NCBI GenBank assembly: GCA_018623875.1
Contig: JAAZUZ010000096.1
Location: 1 to 6,254, forward strand
Reading direction: 5' to 3'
Origin: Synechococcus sp. HW_metabat.21
Lineage (GTDB): Bacteria; Cyanobacteriota; Cyanobacteriia; PCC-6307; Cyanobiaceae
Length of the DNA: 6,254 bases
Position numbers and translations under genes: made by a program. This document shows, one piece after another, positions 1 to 5,818 of the stretch (the first letter of the stretch is position 1; each line of letters begins with the position of its first letter). Under the pieces are notes generated by a model. It was not told where the DNA came from. It saw nothing but the letters and a program-made list of their open reading frames with translations, and did not search any database.

Positions 1-657
1 CAGGCGCTCCAGCAGAGCGCGCAACAAGGTGGAGTTGCTCTCCCAGATCTCCCCCAACTGCCGGGGCTGCCCCGGGGGAAGCAATTCATCCCCGCTGATC
101 AGAAGACCGACCCGGGGTTTGGTGAAGACCCTGCAGTGCTGGATGCCGCAGCTGGCCAAGCGGGCCACCTCCGCCACGCCCAGACGCAGGCCGGACTCAA
201 CAAGGACGCCACCAGCGGCGGTCTCCTCATCCGCGGAGCGAATCCAGGGATTGGCACCGCAGGCCTTGATTAAGCGCAGCTCCTGATGGCTGGCCTCCAC
301 CAATTCCTGGGGCACAACCCGGCCGCTGCCCTCGGGCACCAGCGCACCGGTGAGCACACGCACGGCCTGACCAGGCTGCAGGGTTCCAAGGAACGGGGCC
401 CCTGCCGCGGAGCGACCGACCAACTGCCAGGTCTCTCCCAACGCGGGCTGCTCCGAGCCGGCCAGGGCGTAGCCATCCATGATCGACGCACGGAATCCAG
501 GCACCGGCTCGGGCGCGTGGACCGCTTCCGCCACGGTGCGTCCCAAACACTCCGGCAGGGGCAAGGACTCTGAGAGCGCAAGGGGCTGAAGGGCTTGCAG
601 GATCAGCGCTCGGGCCTGATCCAGGGGCAAGCCTTCTTTGGGGTATGGCTCAGTCAT
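1..657 (-). CDS. moeA: Molybdopterin molybdenumtransferase MoeA, N-terminal 219 residues (3' end outside window)
   Basis: MoeA inserts molybdate into adenylylated molybdopterin, the last common step of molybdenum cofactor synthesis in the cytoplasm. The frame is open from ATG (complement of 655-657) to the window edge and gives 219 residues, about half of the usual 400-420. Visible family motifs are FRASIMDGYAL (residues 55-65), which matches the MoeA signature with the conserved MDGYA core and its Asp61; RVLTGALVPEG (100-110), the conserved TGA-x-x-P-x-G loop; and VGLLISGDELLPPG (183-196) with the GDEL core (Asp190), followed by ESNS (206-209). The last two mark the start of the molybdopterin-binding MoCF domain. 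The start codon overlaps the moaC stop in ATGACTGA, so translation is probably coupled to moaC. The C-terminal part of the MoCF domain and the C-terminal beta-barrel domain lie outside the window. No frameshift or missing key residue is seen. Identification is by motif recognition and is strong. Confidence 0.95.
   Translation of the reverse strand, partial: MTEPYPKEGLPLDQARALILQALQPLALSESLPLPECLGRTVAEAVHAPEPVPGFRASIMDGYALAGSEQPALGETWQLVGRSAAGAPFLGTLQPGQAVRVLTGALVPEGSGRVVPQELVEASHQELRLIKACGANPWIRSADEETAAGGVLVESGLRLGVAEVARLASCGIQHCRVFTKPRVGLLISGDELLPPGQPRQLGEIWESNSTLLRALLERL
650..657 (-). promoter_or_regulatory. moaC stop / moeA start overlap (ATGACTGA)
   Basis: On the minus strand the moeA ATG (657-655) precedes the moaC TGA (652-650) within eight bases. 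This is the usual layout for translational coupling, in which ribosomes finishing moaC reinitiate on moeA. It supports a moaC-moeA operon and equalised output of two enzymes of one pathway. The coupling itself is inferred. Confidence 0.75.
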
Positions 658-1135
658 CGCGCTGCCAATCGCCGCGGCGACCGCCGGTCTTGCTCAAAAG
701 CCGCACGGGTCCAATCGTCATGGCCGGATCAACCGCTTTGACCATGTCGTAGAGGGTGAGCAGGCCCACCTGCACGGCGGTCAGGGCTTCCATCTCCACG
801 CCGGTCACCCCAGTAGTGCGGGCCGAAGCCTCGATGCGCAGGCCATCGGCCACCGGCTCGATCACAACAGAAACACCGGTGAGGGGCAGGGGATGACAGA
901 GGGGAATCAATTCCCAGGTCCGCTTCGCCCCTTGAATCGCAGCGACGCGCGCGACGGCGAGCACATCCCCTTTGGCGGCACGGCCCTCCACCACCAGGGC
1001 CAAGGCCTCCGGCGAGAGCTGAATGAACCCTTCGGCCACAGCCACACGATCACTGACAGCCCGCCCACCGACATCCACCATGTGGGCCTCGCCGCTGGCG
1101 TTGAGGTGACTCAGCTCAGGGGAAGTGGCACTCAC
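650..1135 (-). CDS. moaC: Cyclic pyranopterin monophosphate synthase MoaC
   Basis: MoaC converts 3',8-cyclo-7,8-dihydro-GTP, made by MoaA, into cyclic pyranopterin monophosphate (precursor Z). I chose the GTG start (complement of 1133-1135), which gives 161 residues, the normal MoaC length. The protein begins a few residues before the conserved LNASGEAHMVDV segment (11-22). Family hallmarks are KGDV (55-58), AAIQGAKRTWELIPLCHPL (65-83, with His81), TGVEMEALTA (111-120) and LYDMVKAV (128-135). Asp130 and Lys133 correspond to the catalytic Asp/Lys pair of E. coli MoaC, and the C-terminal LLSKTGG also fits. The frame stays open to an upstream start at 1324, but that extension (residues rich in Ser, Arg and Gln) has no MoaC character and would run antisense into the transporter gene. 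No good ribosome binding site lies at the usual distance from the GTG. The gene shares 8 bp with moeA and is divergent from the transporter. Confidence 0.95.
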   Translation of the reverse strand: MSATSPELSHLNASGEAHMVDVGGRAVSDRVAVAEGFIQLSPEALALVVEGRAAKGDVLAVARVAAIQGAKRTWELIPLCHPLPLTGVSVVIEPVADGLRIEASARTTGVTGVEMEALTAVQVGLLTLYDMVKAVDPAMTIGPVRLLSKTGGRRGDWQRDD

Positions 1136-1205
1136 GGGGAAACGCTCATCGGCCTGTTGCAGCATCCTCCCGTGGGATGGTGTGGCAAACACCGGGTGCC
1201 TCCCT
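1136..1205. promoter_or_regulatory. Divergent intergenic region between moaC and the MFS transporter
   Basis: With the starts chosen here, only 70 bp separate the two divergent genes, so the promoters must lie here or inside the opposing coding sequences. I see no convincing -35/-10 pair on either strand. Small structures present are GGTGT-N5-ACACC (1179-1193) and, on the minus strand, a GGGAGG purine run at 1171-1166. The purine run abuts an in-frame ATG (1165-1163) and is too close to serve it. Promoter content is assumed from gene orientation, not seen. Confidence 0.4.
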
Positions 1206-2459
1206 GTGAGCTGGAAACGGCCCTCCACCTCCCTTTGCGCGTTCCTCACGCTGCTGAACGATCGGCTTGGGGAAAGCATCGTTTTTCCGCTGCTGCCCTT
1301 CCTGCTGGCGAGCTTCACGGACAACGGGCGAACCCTGGGCCTGTTGGCGGGGAGTTACGCGATCGCCCAATTTGCGGTCACGCCGCTGATCGGCTCGCTC
1401 AGTGATCGCTTCGGCCGCCGGCCCGTGATCGGGATTTGCGTGGCGGGTTCGGTGGTGGGCTTGAGCCTGTTTGCCATCACCGTCAGCATTGATTGGCAAG
1501 CCATCCCCTGGGCCGCAGGCACCAGCCTTCCGCTCGTGCTGCTGTTCGCCGCCCGCCTGATTGATGGCGTCAGCGGCGGCACCGCCGCCACCGCTGGTGC
1601 GGTGTTGGCCGATATCTCCACCCCCGAAAACCGGGCGAAGGCCTTCGGCCTCATCGGCGTGGCCTTTGGCCTTGGATTCATCCTCGGCCCCGCCTTCGGC
1701 GGCTTGCTCTCCCAGACCAACGTCACCCTTCCGGTCTGGGCCGCTGCGGCCTTTGCGCTGATCAACCTGCTGCTGGTGCTGCTGCTCCTACCGGAGACCC
1801 ATCCGCCGGAAGCACGGCTGGCCATGCCGCGCAAACGGGATCTCAATCCCTTGATTGCCCTGCAAAAGGTGTTCACCAATCCGCAGGTGCGGCGGCTGTG
1901 CGGAGCCTTCTTCCTCTTCTTTCTGGCCTTCAACGGCTTCACCGCCGTTCTCGTTCTCTATTTCAAACAGGCCTTCGACTGGGGTCCGGGTCTGGCCGCC
2001 AATGCCTTCCTGGTGGTTGGGGTTGTTGCCACGGTCGTCCAGGGCGGCTTGATCGGTCCCCTGGTGAAACGCTTTGGCGAATGGCGGCTGACGTTGGCGG
2101 GCCTGGGCTTTGTGATCGCCGGCTGTCTGCTCGTGCCGATGGCCACCGCCGAAAACGCCACCCGCGTCGTCTTTCCCGCCGTCGCGATCCTGGCCCTGGG
2201 CACAGGCCTGGTCACCCCCTGCCTGCGGGCCCTGGTCTCCAGACGCCTCGATGACTCCGGCCAAGGTGCGGCCCTGGGAAGCCTGCAGGGTCTGCAAAGC
2301 CTGGGCAGTTTCATCGGTCCACCCTTGGCGGGCCTGGCCTACGACGTCGTGGGTCAGCGCAGTCCCTTTTGGCTCGGCATCACGGTCCTGGCCGGGGTCG
2401 CACTTCTGGTCGCGGGAGGCCTCCCTCGTCGCGGCGAACACGCCCCAGATCCCTTCTGA
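1206..2459 (+). CDS. MFS transporter, DHA1 / TetA-like 12-TM drug:H+ antiporter family
   Basis: This is an inner-membrane major facilitator of the type that exports small lipophilic compounds in exchange for protons; its substrate cannot be read from the sequence. With the GTG start at 1206 it has 417 residues, typical for the family. The first membrane segment starts near LTLLNDRLGESIVFPLLPFLL. Motif A, GSLSDRFGRRPV, is at residues 63-74 in the TM2-TM3 loop. RLIDGVSGG (117-125) belongs to TM4, and GVAFGLGFILGPAFGG (151-166) is the antiporter motif C of TM5. A degenerate second motif A, GPLVKRFGEWRL (284-295), marks the second six-helix half. A basic hydrophilic loop (about 196-224) separates the halves. 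There is no in-frame ATG near the N-terminus. GTG codons at 1125, 1182 and 1206 are the candidates: 1206 best fits the short N-tail of relatives, 1182 has a slightly better GGGA upstream, and 1125 would overlap the moaC start. It resembles proteins often labelled tetracycline efflux, but resistance should not be assumed. Confidence 0.88.
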   Translation: MSWKRPSTSLCAFLTLLNDRLGESIVFPLLPFLLASFTDNGRTLGLLAGSYAIAQFAVTPLIGSLSDRFGRRPVIGICVAGSVVGLSLFAITVSIDWQAIPWAAGTSLPLVLLFAARLIDGVSGGTAATAGAVLADISTPENRAKAFGLIGVAFGLGFILGPAFGGLLSQTNVTLPVWAAAAFALINLLLVLLLLPETHPPEARLAMPRKRDLNPLIALQKVFTNPQVRRLCGAFFLFFLAFNGFTAVLVLYFKQAFDWGPGLAANAFLVVGVVATVVQGGLIGPLVKRFGEWRLTLAGLGFVIAGCLLVPMATAENATRVVFPAVAILALGTGLVTPCLRALVSRRLDDSGQGAALGSLQGLQSLGSFIGPPLAGLAYDVVGQRSPFWLGITVLAGVALLVAGGLPRRGEHAPDPF

Positions 2460-2460
2460 T

Positions 2461-2469
2461 TGCTACGTT
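2461..2469 (+). promoter_or_regulatory. Possible extended -10 element upstream of ppk
   Basis: TGC followed by TACGTT directly after the transporter stop fits the extended -10 pattern TGnTAnnnT. There is no recognisable -35 at 16-18 bp upstream. If it is used, ppk would have a leader of only about 20 bases and could be expressed independently of the transporter. A nearly identical TGCTACATT lies before the sigma factor gene. A weak motif-only call. Confidence 0.25.
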
Positions 2470-2478
2470 GAAGACCTC

Positions 2479-2485
2479 AAGGTGA
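2479..2485 (+). promoter_or_regulatory. Ribosome binding site of ppk
   Basis: AAGGTGA lies 10 bases before the ppk ATG at 2496, and a GGGG run (2487-2490) sits in between. This supports the ATG at 2496 as start, as does the immediate beginning of the conserved PPK N-domain (YINRELSWLAFNQRVL) at residue 11. Confidence 0.6.
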
Positions 2486-2495
2486 CGGGGCCTCC

Positions 2496-4640
2496 ATGGC
2501 TGATCCAGTGGTGGCTCCCGAGCTCTACATCAACCGGGAGCTGAGCTGGCTCGCCTTCAACCAGAGGGTGCTGGCCCAGGCCCTGAGCGAACACACGCCG
2601 CTGCTGGAGCAGGCCAAGTTCAGCGCGATTTTCAGCAATAACCTCGACGAATTTTTCATGGTCCGGGTGGCTTCCCTGAAGTCACAGGTGGAAGCGGACG
2701 TTCAAAAACTCAGCGACGACGGCCTCACCCCCAGCCAACAGTTGGCCCTGGTGCGCAAGGAACTTGCACCGCTGCTGCACCAACAACAGGCCCACTACCG
2801 CCACTACCTGAAGCACCAGCTCGCAGAAGCTGGCGTGCACCTCCTGGACTACAGACGGCTGAACAAACAGCAGAAGGCCTGGGTCAACGACTACTTCCAG
2901 CGCGCCATCTTCCCGGTGCTCACCCCGCTGGCGGTGGACCCAGCGCACCCCTTTCCTTTCATCAGCAACCTCAGCTTGAACATCGCGGCCTTGATCCGCG
3001 ATCCCGACAGCGGCGTTCAGCAGTTCGCCCGGGTCAAGGTTCCGCAAAAAAACCTGCCGCGGTTTGTGGAACTGCCCGCTGAGCTGAGCACCACAGAACC
3101 CCAACCGGTCTTCACCGCCGTTCCCCTCGAGCAGGTGGTGGCCTTCAACCTGCAACTGCTCTTCCCCGGCATGGAGGTGGAGGGGCACTACTTCTTCCGC
3201 GTGACCCGGGATGCGGACCTGGAGTTGCGGGACCTGGAAGCCGACGACTTGATGGAAGCCCTGCAGCAGGGGCTACGCAAACGCCGGATGGGCGGGGAAG
3301 TGGTGCGCCTGGAAGTTGCCGACGAGATGCCCGATGCGGTCGTCGAACTGCTGCTGGAAGGCACCGGGGTGGATCCAGAGGATCTCTATCGCATCGGCGG
3401 GCCGCTGGGACTCGACGATCTGATGAGCCTGCTGTCGATTCCCCTGCCGGCCCTGAAGGACGCCCCTCACCGGGGCCGCACGGCGCCCAGCCTGGCCCGA
3501 GCTCAGAAGAGTCTTCTGGAGGACGGCTCGATCAAGGCCGAAGAGTTCACCAGCATCTTTTCGGTGCTGCGCCGCGGCGATGTGCTCTTGCACCATCCCT
3601 TTGACCTCTTCTCCACATCCGTCGAAGAGTTCATCAATCAGGCCGCCGATGACCCATCGGTGCTGGCCATCAAGATGACGCTCTATCGGGTCTCCAAGGA
3701 CTCCCCGATCATTGCCGCCCTGATTCGCGCCTCCGAGAACGGCAAGCAGGTGATGGTCCTGGTCGAACTCAAGGCCCGCTTCGACGAAGACAACAACATT
3801 CAGTGGGCGCGCCATCTGGAGCGCTCCGGCGTCCATGTCGTCTATGGCGTGATCGGCCTGAAGACCCACACCAAGATCACGCTGGTGGTCCGCAAAGAGA
3901 AGGATCTGCTGCGCAGCTACTGCCACATCGGCACGGGCAACTACAACTCAAAAACATCGGCGCTCTACACCGACTTGGGCCTGCTCTCGGCAAGGCCGGA
4001 ACTGGGACAGGACCTGGCCGAGCTGTTCAACTACCTCACCGGTTTCTCCAAGCAGCAGGATTTCCGACGCCTGCTCGTCGCCCCCGTCACCCTGCGGCGT
4101 CAAATGCAAGCGCTGATCCAGCGGGAGATCGATCACGCGAAGGCCGGAAAGGCCGCTGCCATCAAGGCCAAGATGAATGCCCTGGTGGATCCGCGGATCA
4201 TTGCCCTCCTCTACGAGGCCTCCCAGGCCGGCGTGCAGATCGACCTGGTGGTGCGCGGCATGTGCAGCCTGCGGCCAGGCCTCGACGGCGTCAGCGAGAA
4301 CATCCGGGTGTGCAGCGTCATCGGACGCTTCCTCGAACACTCCCGCCTGTTCTGGTTCGAGAACGGCGGCGAGCCTGAGATGTATATCGGCAGCGCCGAC
4401 TGGATGGGTCGCAATCTCGACAGGCGCGTCGAAGCTGTGGTTCCCGTGGAAGATCCCGATCTACACGAACGGCTGATACGGCTGATCGACAGTTATCTCA
4501 AGGACAACTGCACCGCCTGGGACATGCAGAGCGATGGCAGCTTCAACCGGCGCATCCCCGAGGACGAGAACATTGCGGTGCAGGCCAACCTGATCGATGG
4601 CTGGAGAAAGGGCCTGATCCCTGTGGAGACGGGCGCGTAG
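2496..4640 (+). CDS. ppk1: Polyphosphate kinase 1 (PPK1)
   Basis: PPK1 reversibly transfers the gamma-phosphate of ATP onto inorganic polyphosphate, building the phosphate and energy store of the cell. The product has 714 residues, close to the usual length of about 690-720. The N-domain begins with YINRELSWLAFNQRVL (11-26) and contains IFSNNLDEFFMVRV (45-58), whose Asn pair lies at the nucleotide-binding position. The middle region carries VDPAHPFPFISNLSLN (147-162). The catalytic half shows MTLYR (394-398), LVELKARFDE (422-431), GLKTHTK (454-460) and CHIGTGNYN (476-484), then LEHSRLFWF (613-621). His458, His477 and His615 correspond to E. coli His435 (the autophosphorylated residue), His454 and His592, all with the same offset of 23. 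Arg398 and Arg428 match Arg375 and Arg405 with that offset as well, so the enzyme should be active. It starts 36 bp after the transporter stop and may be co-transcribed with it. I see no Pho box upstream and no canonical terminator downstream. Confidence 0.98.
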   Translation: MADPVVAPELYINRELSWLAFNQRVLAQALSEHTPLLEQAKFSAIFSNNLDEFFMVRVASLKSQVEADVQKLSDDGLTPSQQLALVRKELAPLLHQQQAHYRHYLKHQLAEAGVHLLDYRRLNKQQKAWVNDYFQRAIFPVLTPLAVDPAHPFPFISNLSLNIAALIRDPDSGVQQFARVKVPQKNLPRFVELPAELSTTEPQPVFTAVPLEQVVAFNLQLLFPGMEVEGHYFFRVTRDADLELRDLEADDLMEALQQGLRKRRMGGEVVRLEVADEMPDAVVELLLEGTGVDPEDLYRIGGPLGLDDLMSLLSIPLPALKDAPHRGRTAPSLARAQKSLLEDGSIKAEEFTSIFSVLRRGDVLLHHPFDLFSTSVEEFINQAADDPSVLAIKMTLYRVSKDSPIIAALIRASENGKQVMVLVELKARFDEDNNIQWARHLERSGVHVVYGVIGLKTHTKITLVVRKEKDLLRSYCHIGTGNYNSKTSALYTDLGLLSARPELGQDLAELFNYLTGFSKQQDFRRLLVAPVTLRRQMQALIQREIDHAKAGKAAAIKAKMNALVDPRIIALLYEASQAGVQIDLVVRGMCSLRPGLDGVSENIRVCSVIGRFLEHSRLFWFENGGEPEMYIGSADWMGRNLDRRVEAVVPVEDPDLHERLIRLIDSYLKDNCTAWDMQSDGSFNRRIPEDENIAVQANLIDGWRKGLIPVETGA

Positions 4641-4650
4641 CGAGGGCTAC
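4637..4650 (+). other. Small hairpin over the ppk stop codon
   Basis: GTAGC and GCTAC form a perfect 5-bp stem with a GAGG loop, and the TAG stop lies in the left arm. The downstream sequence is A-rich, not T-rich, so it is not a standard intrinsic terminator on the plus strand. It may be chance or a weak 3'-end structure. Confidence 0.25.
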
Positions 4651-4711
4651 AAACAGAAAGAAAAACGAACGAAAAGGCCTCAGTAAGTCTTCCAATTCCA
4701 TACATCTCACG

Positions 4712-4739
4712 TTGGCCAGAAGTGCTACATTCCGGCCAA
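4712..4739 (+). promoter_or_regulatory. Candidate sigma-gene promoter framed by TTGGCC-N16-GGCCAA
   Basis: TTGGCC (4712-4717) and GGCCAA (4734-4739) are exact inverted repeats. Between them lies TGC-TACATT (4723-4731), an extended -10 type box. Transcription from it would start around 4738 and leave a leader of roughly 95 bases before the ATG at 4834. There is no clear -35, as expected for extended -10 promoters. A dimeric regulator bound to the two arms would sit directly on the polymerase site. Both the promoter and the operator roles are inferred from the pattern alone. Confidence 0.4.
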
Positions 4740-4768
4740 ATCAATTTGTTTTGCGGCCTTCTGAACAC

Positions 4769-4786
4769 CTCTGCTACTCAGCAGAG
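4769..4786 (+). other. Perfect 7-bp hairpin in the leader of the sigma factor gene
   Basis: CTCTGCT (4769-4775) and AGCAGAG (4780-4786) pair perfectly around the 4-base loop ACTC. No U-run follows on either strand, so it is not an intrinsic terminator. It lies about 48 bases upstream of the start codon, inside the predicted leader, and could affect mRNA stability or translation. It is not close enough to cover the start codon by itself. Confidence 0.4.
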
Positions 4787-4833
4787 ACAACCACCAGCCC
4801 AAAGCAACCTCCGAAGCCTGCGCCTCAGCTGCC

Positions 4834-5799
4834 ATGCCTGCAAACAAGCCCGCTGCTTCAGGCCCTTCGAGCAACAAATCAACCGCTCGATCCGCCGCAT
4901 CCCGACAAGGAGGTCGCCTTAGTGCTGATTCGATTGGCTGGTACCTGAGCAATATCGGGCGGGTACCGCTCCTAACCCCCGCCGAAGAGATTGAATTAGC
5001 GCACCATGTGCAGGCCATGAAGCGCCTGCAGGAACTCCCCGCAGCAGAATTAACGGCCCGGCAGAAGCACCAGATCCGGATGGGCACCCGTGCCCGCGAT
5101 CGAATGATGGCCGCCAACCTGCGGCTCGTGGTCAGCGTCGCCAAGAAGTATCAGAACCAAGGGCTTGAACTGCTCGACCTGGTTCAAGAAGGCGCCATCG
5201 GCCTGGAGCGGGCGGTGGACAAATTCGACCCAGCCATGGGTTACAAGTTCTCGACCTATGCCTACTGGTGGATTCGCCAGGGCATGACCCGGGCCATCGA
5301 CAACAGCGCCCGCACGATTCGCCTCCCCATCCACGTCAGCGAAAAGCTCTCGAAGATGCGCCGCATCACCCGCGAGCTCTCCCATCGCTTTGGCCGGCAG
5401 CCGAACCGCCTGGAGTTGGCCCATGCCATGGGCATGCAACCTCAGGAGCTGGAAGAACTGATCTCCCAGAGCGCCCCCTGCGCCTCCCTCGATGCCCATG
5501 CCCGAGGCGACGACGACCGGAGCACCCTCGGCGAGCTGATTGCCGATCCCAACAGCAACGAGTCCATGGATTCCATGGATCGCAGCCTTCAGAAGGAACA
5601 CCTCGGTACTTGGCTCTCGCAGCTGAATGAGCGGGAACGCCGCATCATCGAACTGCGCTTCGGCCTGGCCGGCCAGGAGCCCTTGACCCTGGCGGAAATC
5701 GGCCGCCAGATCAATGTCTCCCGCGAACGGGTGCGTCAGCTGGAATCCAAAGCGATCCTCAAGCTGCGCCTGATGACCAACTACCAGCAGGCTGCTTGA
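4834..5799 (+). CDS. Group 2 sigma-70 family RNA polymerase sigma factor (RpoD/SigA-like)
   Basis: This is a cytoplasmic transcription initiation factor that guides RNA polymerase to -35/-10 promoters. Its 321 residues lack the acidic region 1.1 and long spacer of a primary SigA, which points to the non-essential group 2 factors that cyanobacteria carry in several copies (SigB-SigE type). The first 30 residues are a Ser/Ala/Lys-rich tail. Region 1.2 follows (DSIGWYLSNIGRVPLLTPAEEIELAHHV, about 32-59). Region 2 spans about 93-165, with core-binding DLVQEGAIGLERAVDKFDP (115-133) and the -10 reading helix YAYWWIRQGMTRAIDNSARTIRLP (142-165), where Gln149 and Thr152 match the -10 contacts of E. 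coli sigma70. Region 3 covers about 166-245. Region 4 covers about 259-315, with the -35 helix-turn-helix in LTLAEIGRQINVSRERVRQLESKAILKLR (284-312). No Shine-Dalgarno is visible before the ATG, and there is no better in-frame start. I cannot say which sigma paralogue it is. Confidence 0.96.
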   Translation: MPANKPAASGPSSNKSTARSAASRQGGRLSADSIGWYLSNIGRVPLLTPAEEIELAHHVQAMKRLQELPAAELTARQKHQIRMGTRARDRMMAANLRLVVSVAKKYQNQGLELLDLVQEGAIGLERAVDKFDPAMGYKFSTYAYWWIRQGMTRAIDNSARTIRLPIHVSEKLSKMRRITRELSHRFGRQPNRLELAHAMGMQPQELEELISQSAPCASLDAHARGDDDRSTLGELIADPNSNESMDSMDRSLQKEHLGTWLSQLNERERRIIELRFGLAGQEPLTLAEIGRQINVSRERVRQLESKAILKLRLMTNYQQAA

Positions 5800-5818
5800 G
5801 CCGTATCGCCTGAGTTCA

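Larger units (their letters stand above)
4641..4833. promoter_or_regulatory. 193-bp intergenic region between ppk and the sigma factor gene
   Basis: This is the longest gene-free stretch in the window and is visibly AT-richer than its surroundings. From left to right it holds an A/G-rich tract (4651-4675, aaacagaaag followed by more A runs), an inverted repeat framing an extended -10 like box (4712-4739), a T-rich stretch (4741-4752) and a perfect 7-bp hairpin (4769-4786). GGCC occurs at 4676, 4714, 4734 and 4755, the last three spaced 20 and 21 bp apart. I find no tRNA, no convincing small ORF and no clear Rho-independent terminator. It most likely contains the sigma gene promoter and its 5' leader. 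Confidence 0.6.

Noticed and set aside
1179..1193. GGTGT-N5-ACACC inverted repeat near the MFS start as a possible operator
   Set aside because: Five-base arms are expected by chance in a sequence this long, and the element may lie inside the coding sequence depending on which GTG is used.
1359..1366. HIP1 octamer GCGATCGC typical of many cyanobacteria
   Set aside because: It occurs once, inside the MFS gene. A single copy in about 6 kb of GC-rich DNA is not enough to report as a repeat, although it is compatible with the cyanobacterial assignment.
638..1405. Plus-strand ORF of 255 codons opposite moaC
   Set aside because: It lies antisense to the clear MoaC coding sequence, and its His/Gly/Gln-rich translation is typical of a shadow frame with no recognisable domain.
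1788..2441. Minus-strand ORFs (1788-2441 and 1355-1942) opposite the MFS transporter
   Set aside because: The opposite strand encodes a transporter with conserved motifs across the whole stretch. The antisense translations are low-complexity and lack family features.
1206..2459. Annotation of the transporter as a tetracycline resistance determinant
   Set aside because: The motifs show only the DHA1 family. Many chromosomal cyanobacterial members have this likeness without demonstrated drug resistance, and no TetR-type regulator is adjacent.
4637..4650. Intrinsic terminator at the end of ppk
   Set aside because: The stem is only 5 bp and is followed by A-rich sequence instead of a T-run, so it fails as a canonical plus-strand terminator. 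Kept only as a low-confidence hairpin.
4683..4703. NtcA-like GTA...TAC palindrome upstream of the sigma factor
   Set aside because: The spacing between GTA and TAC is 15 bases, while NtcA sites need 8.
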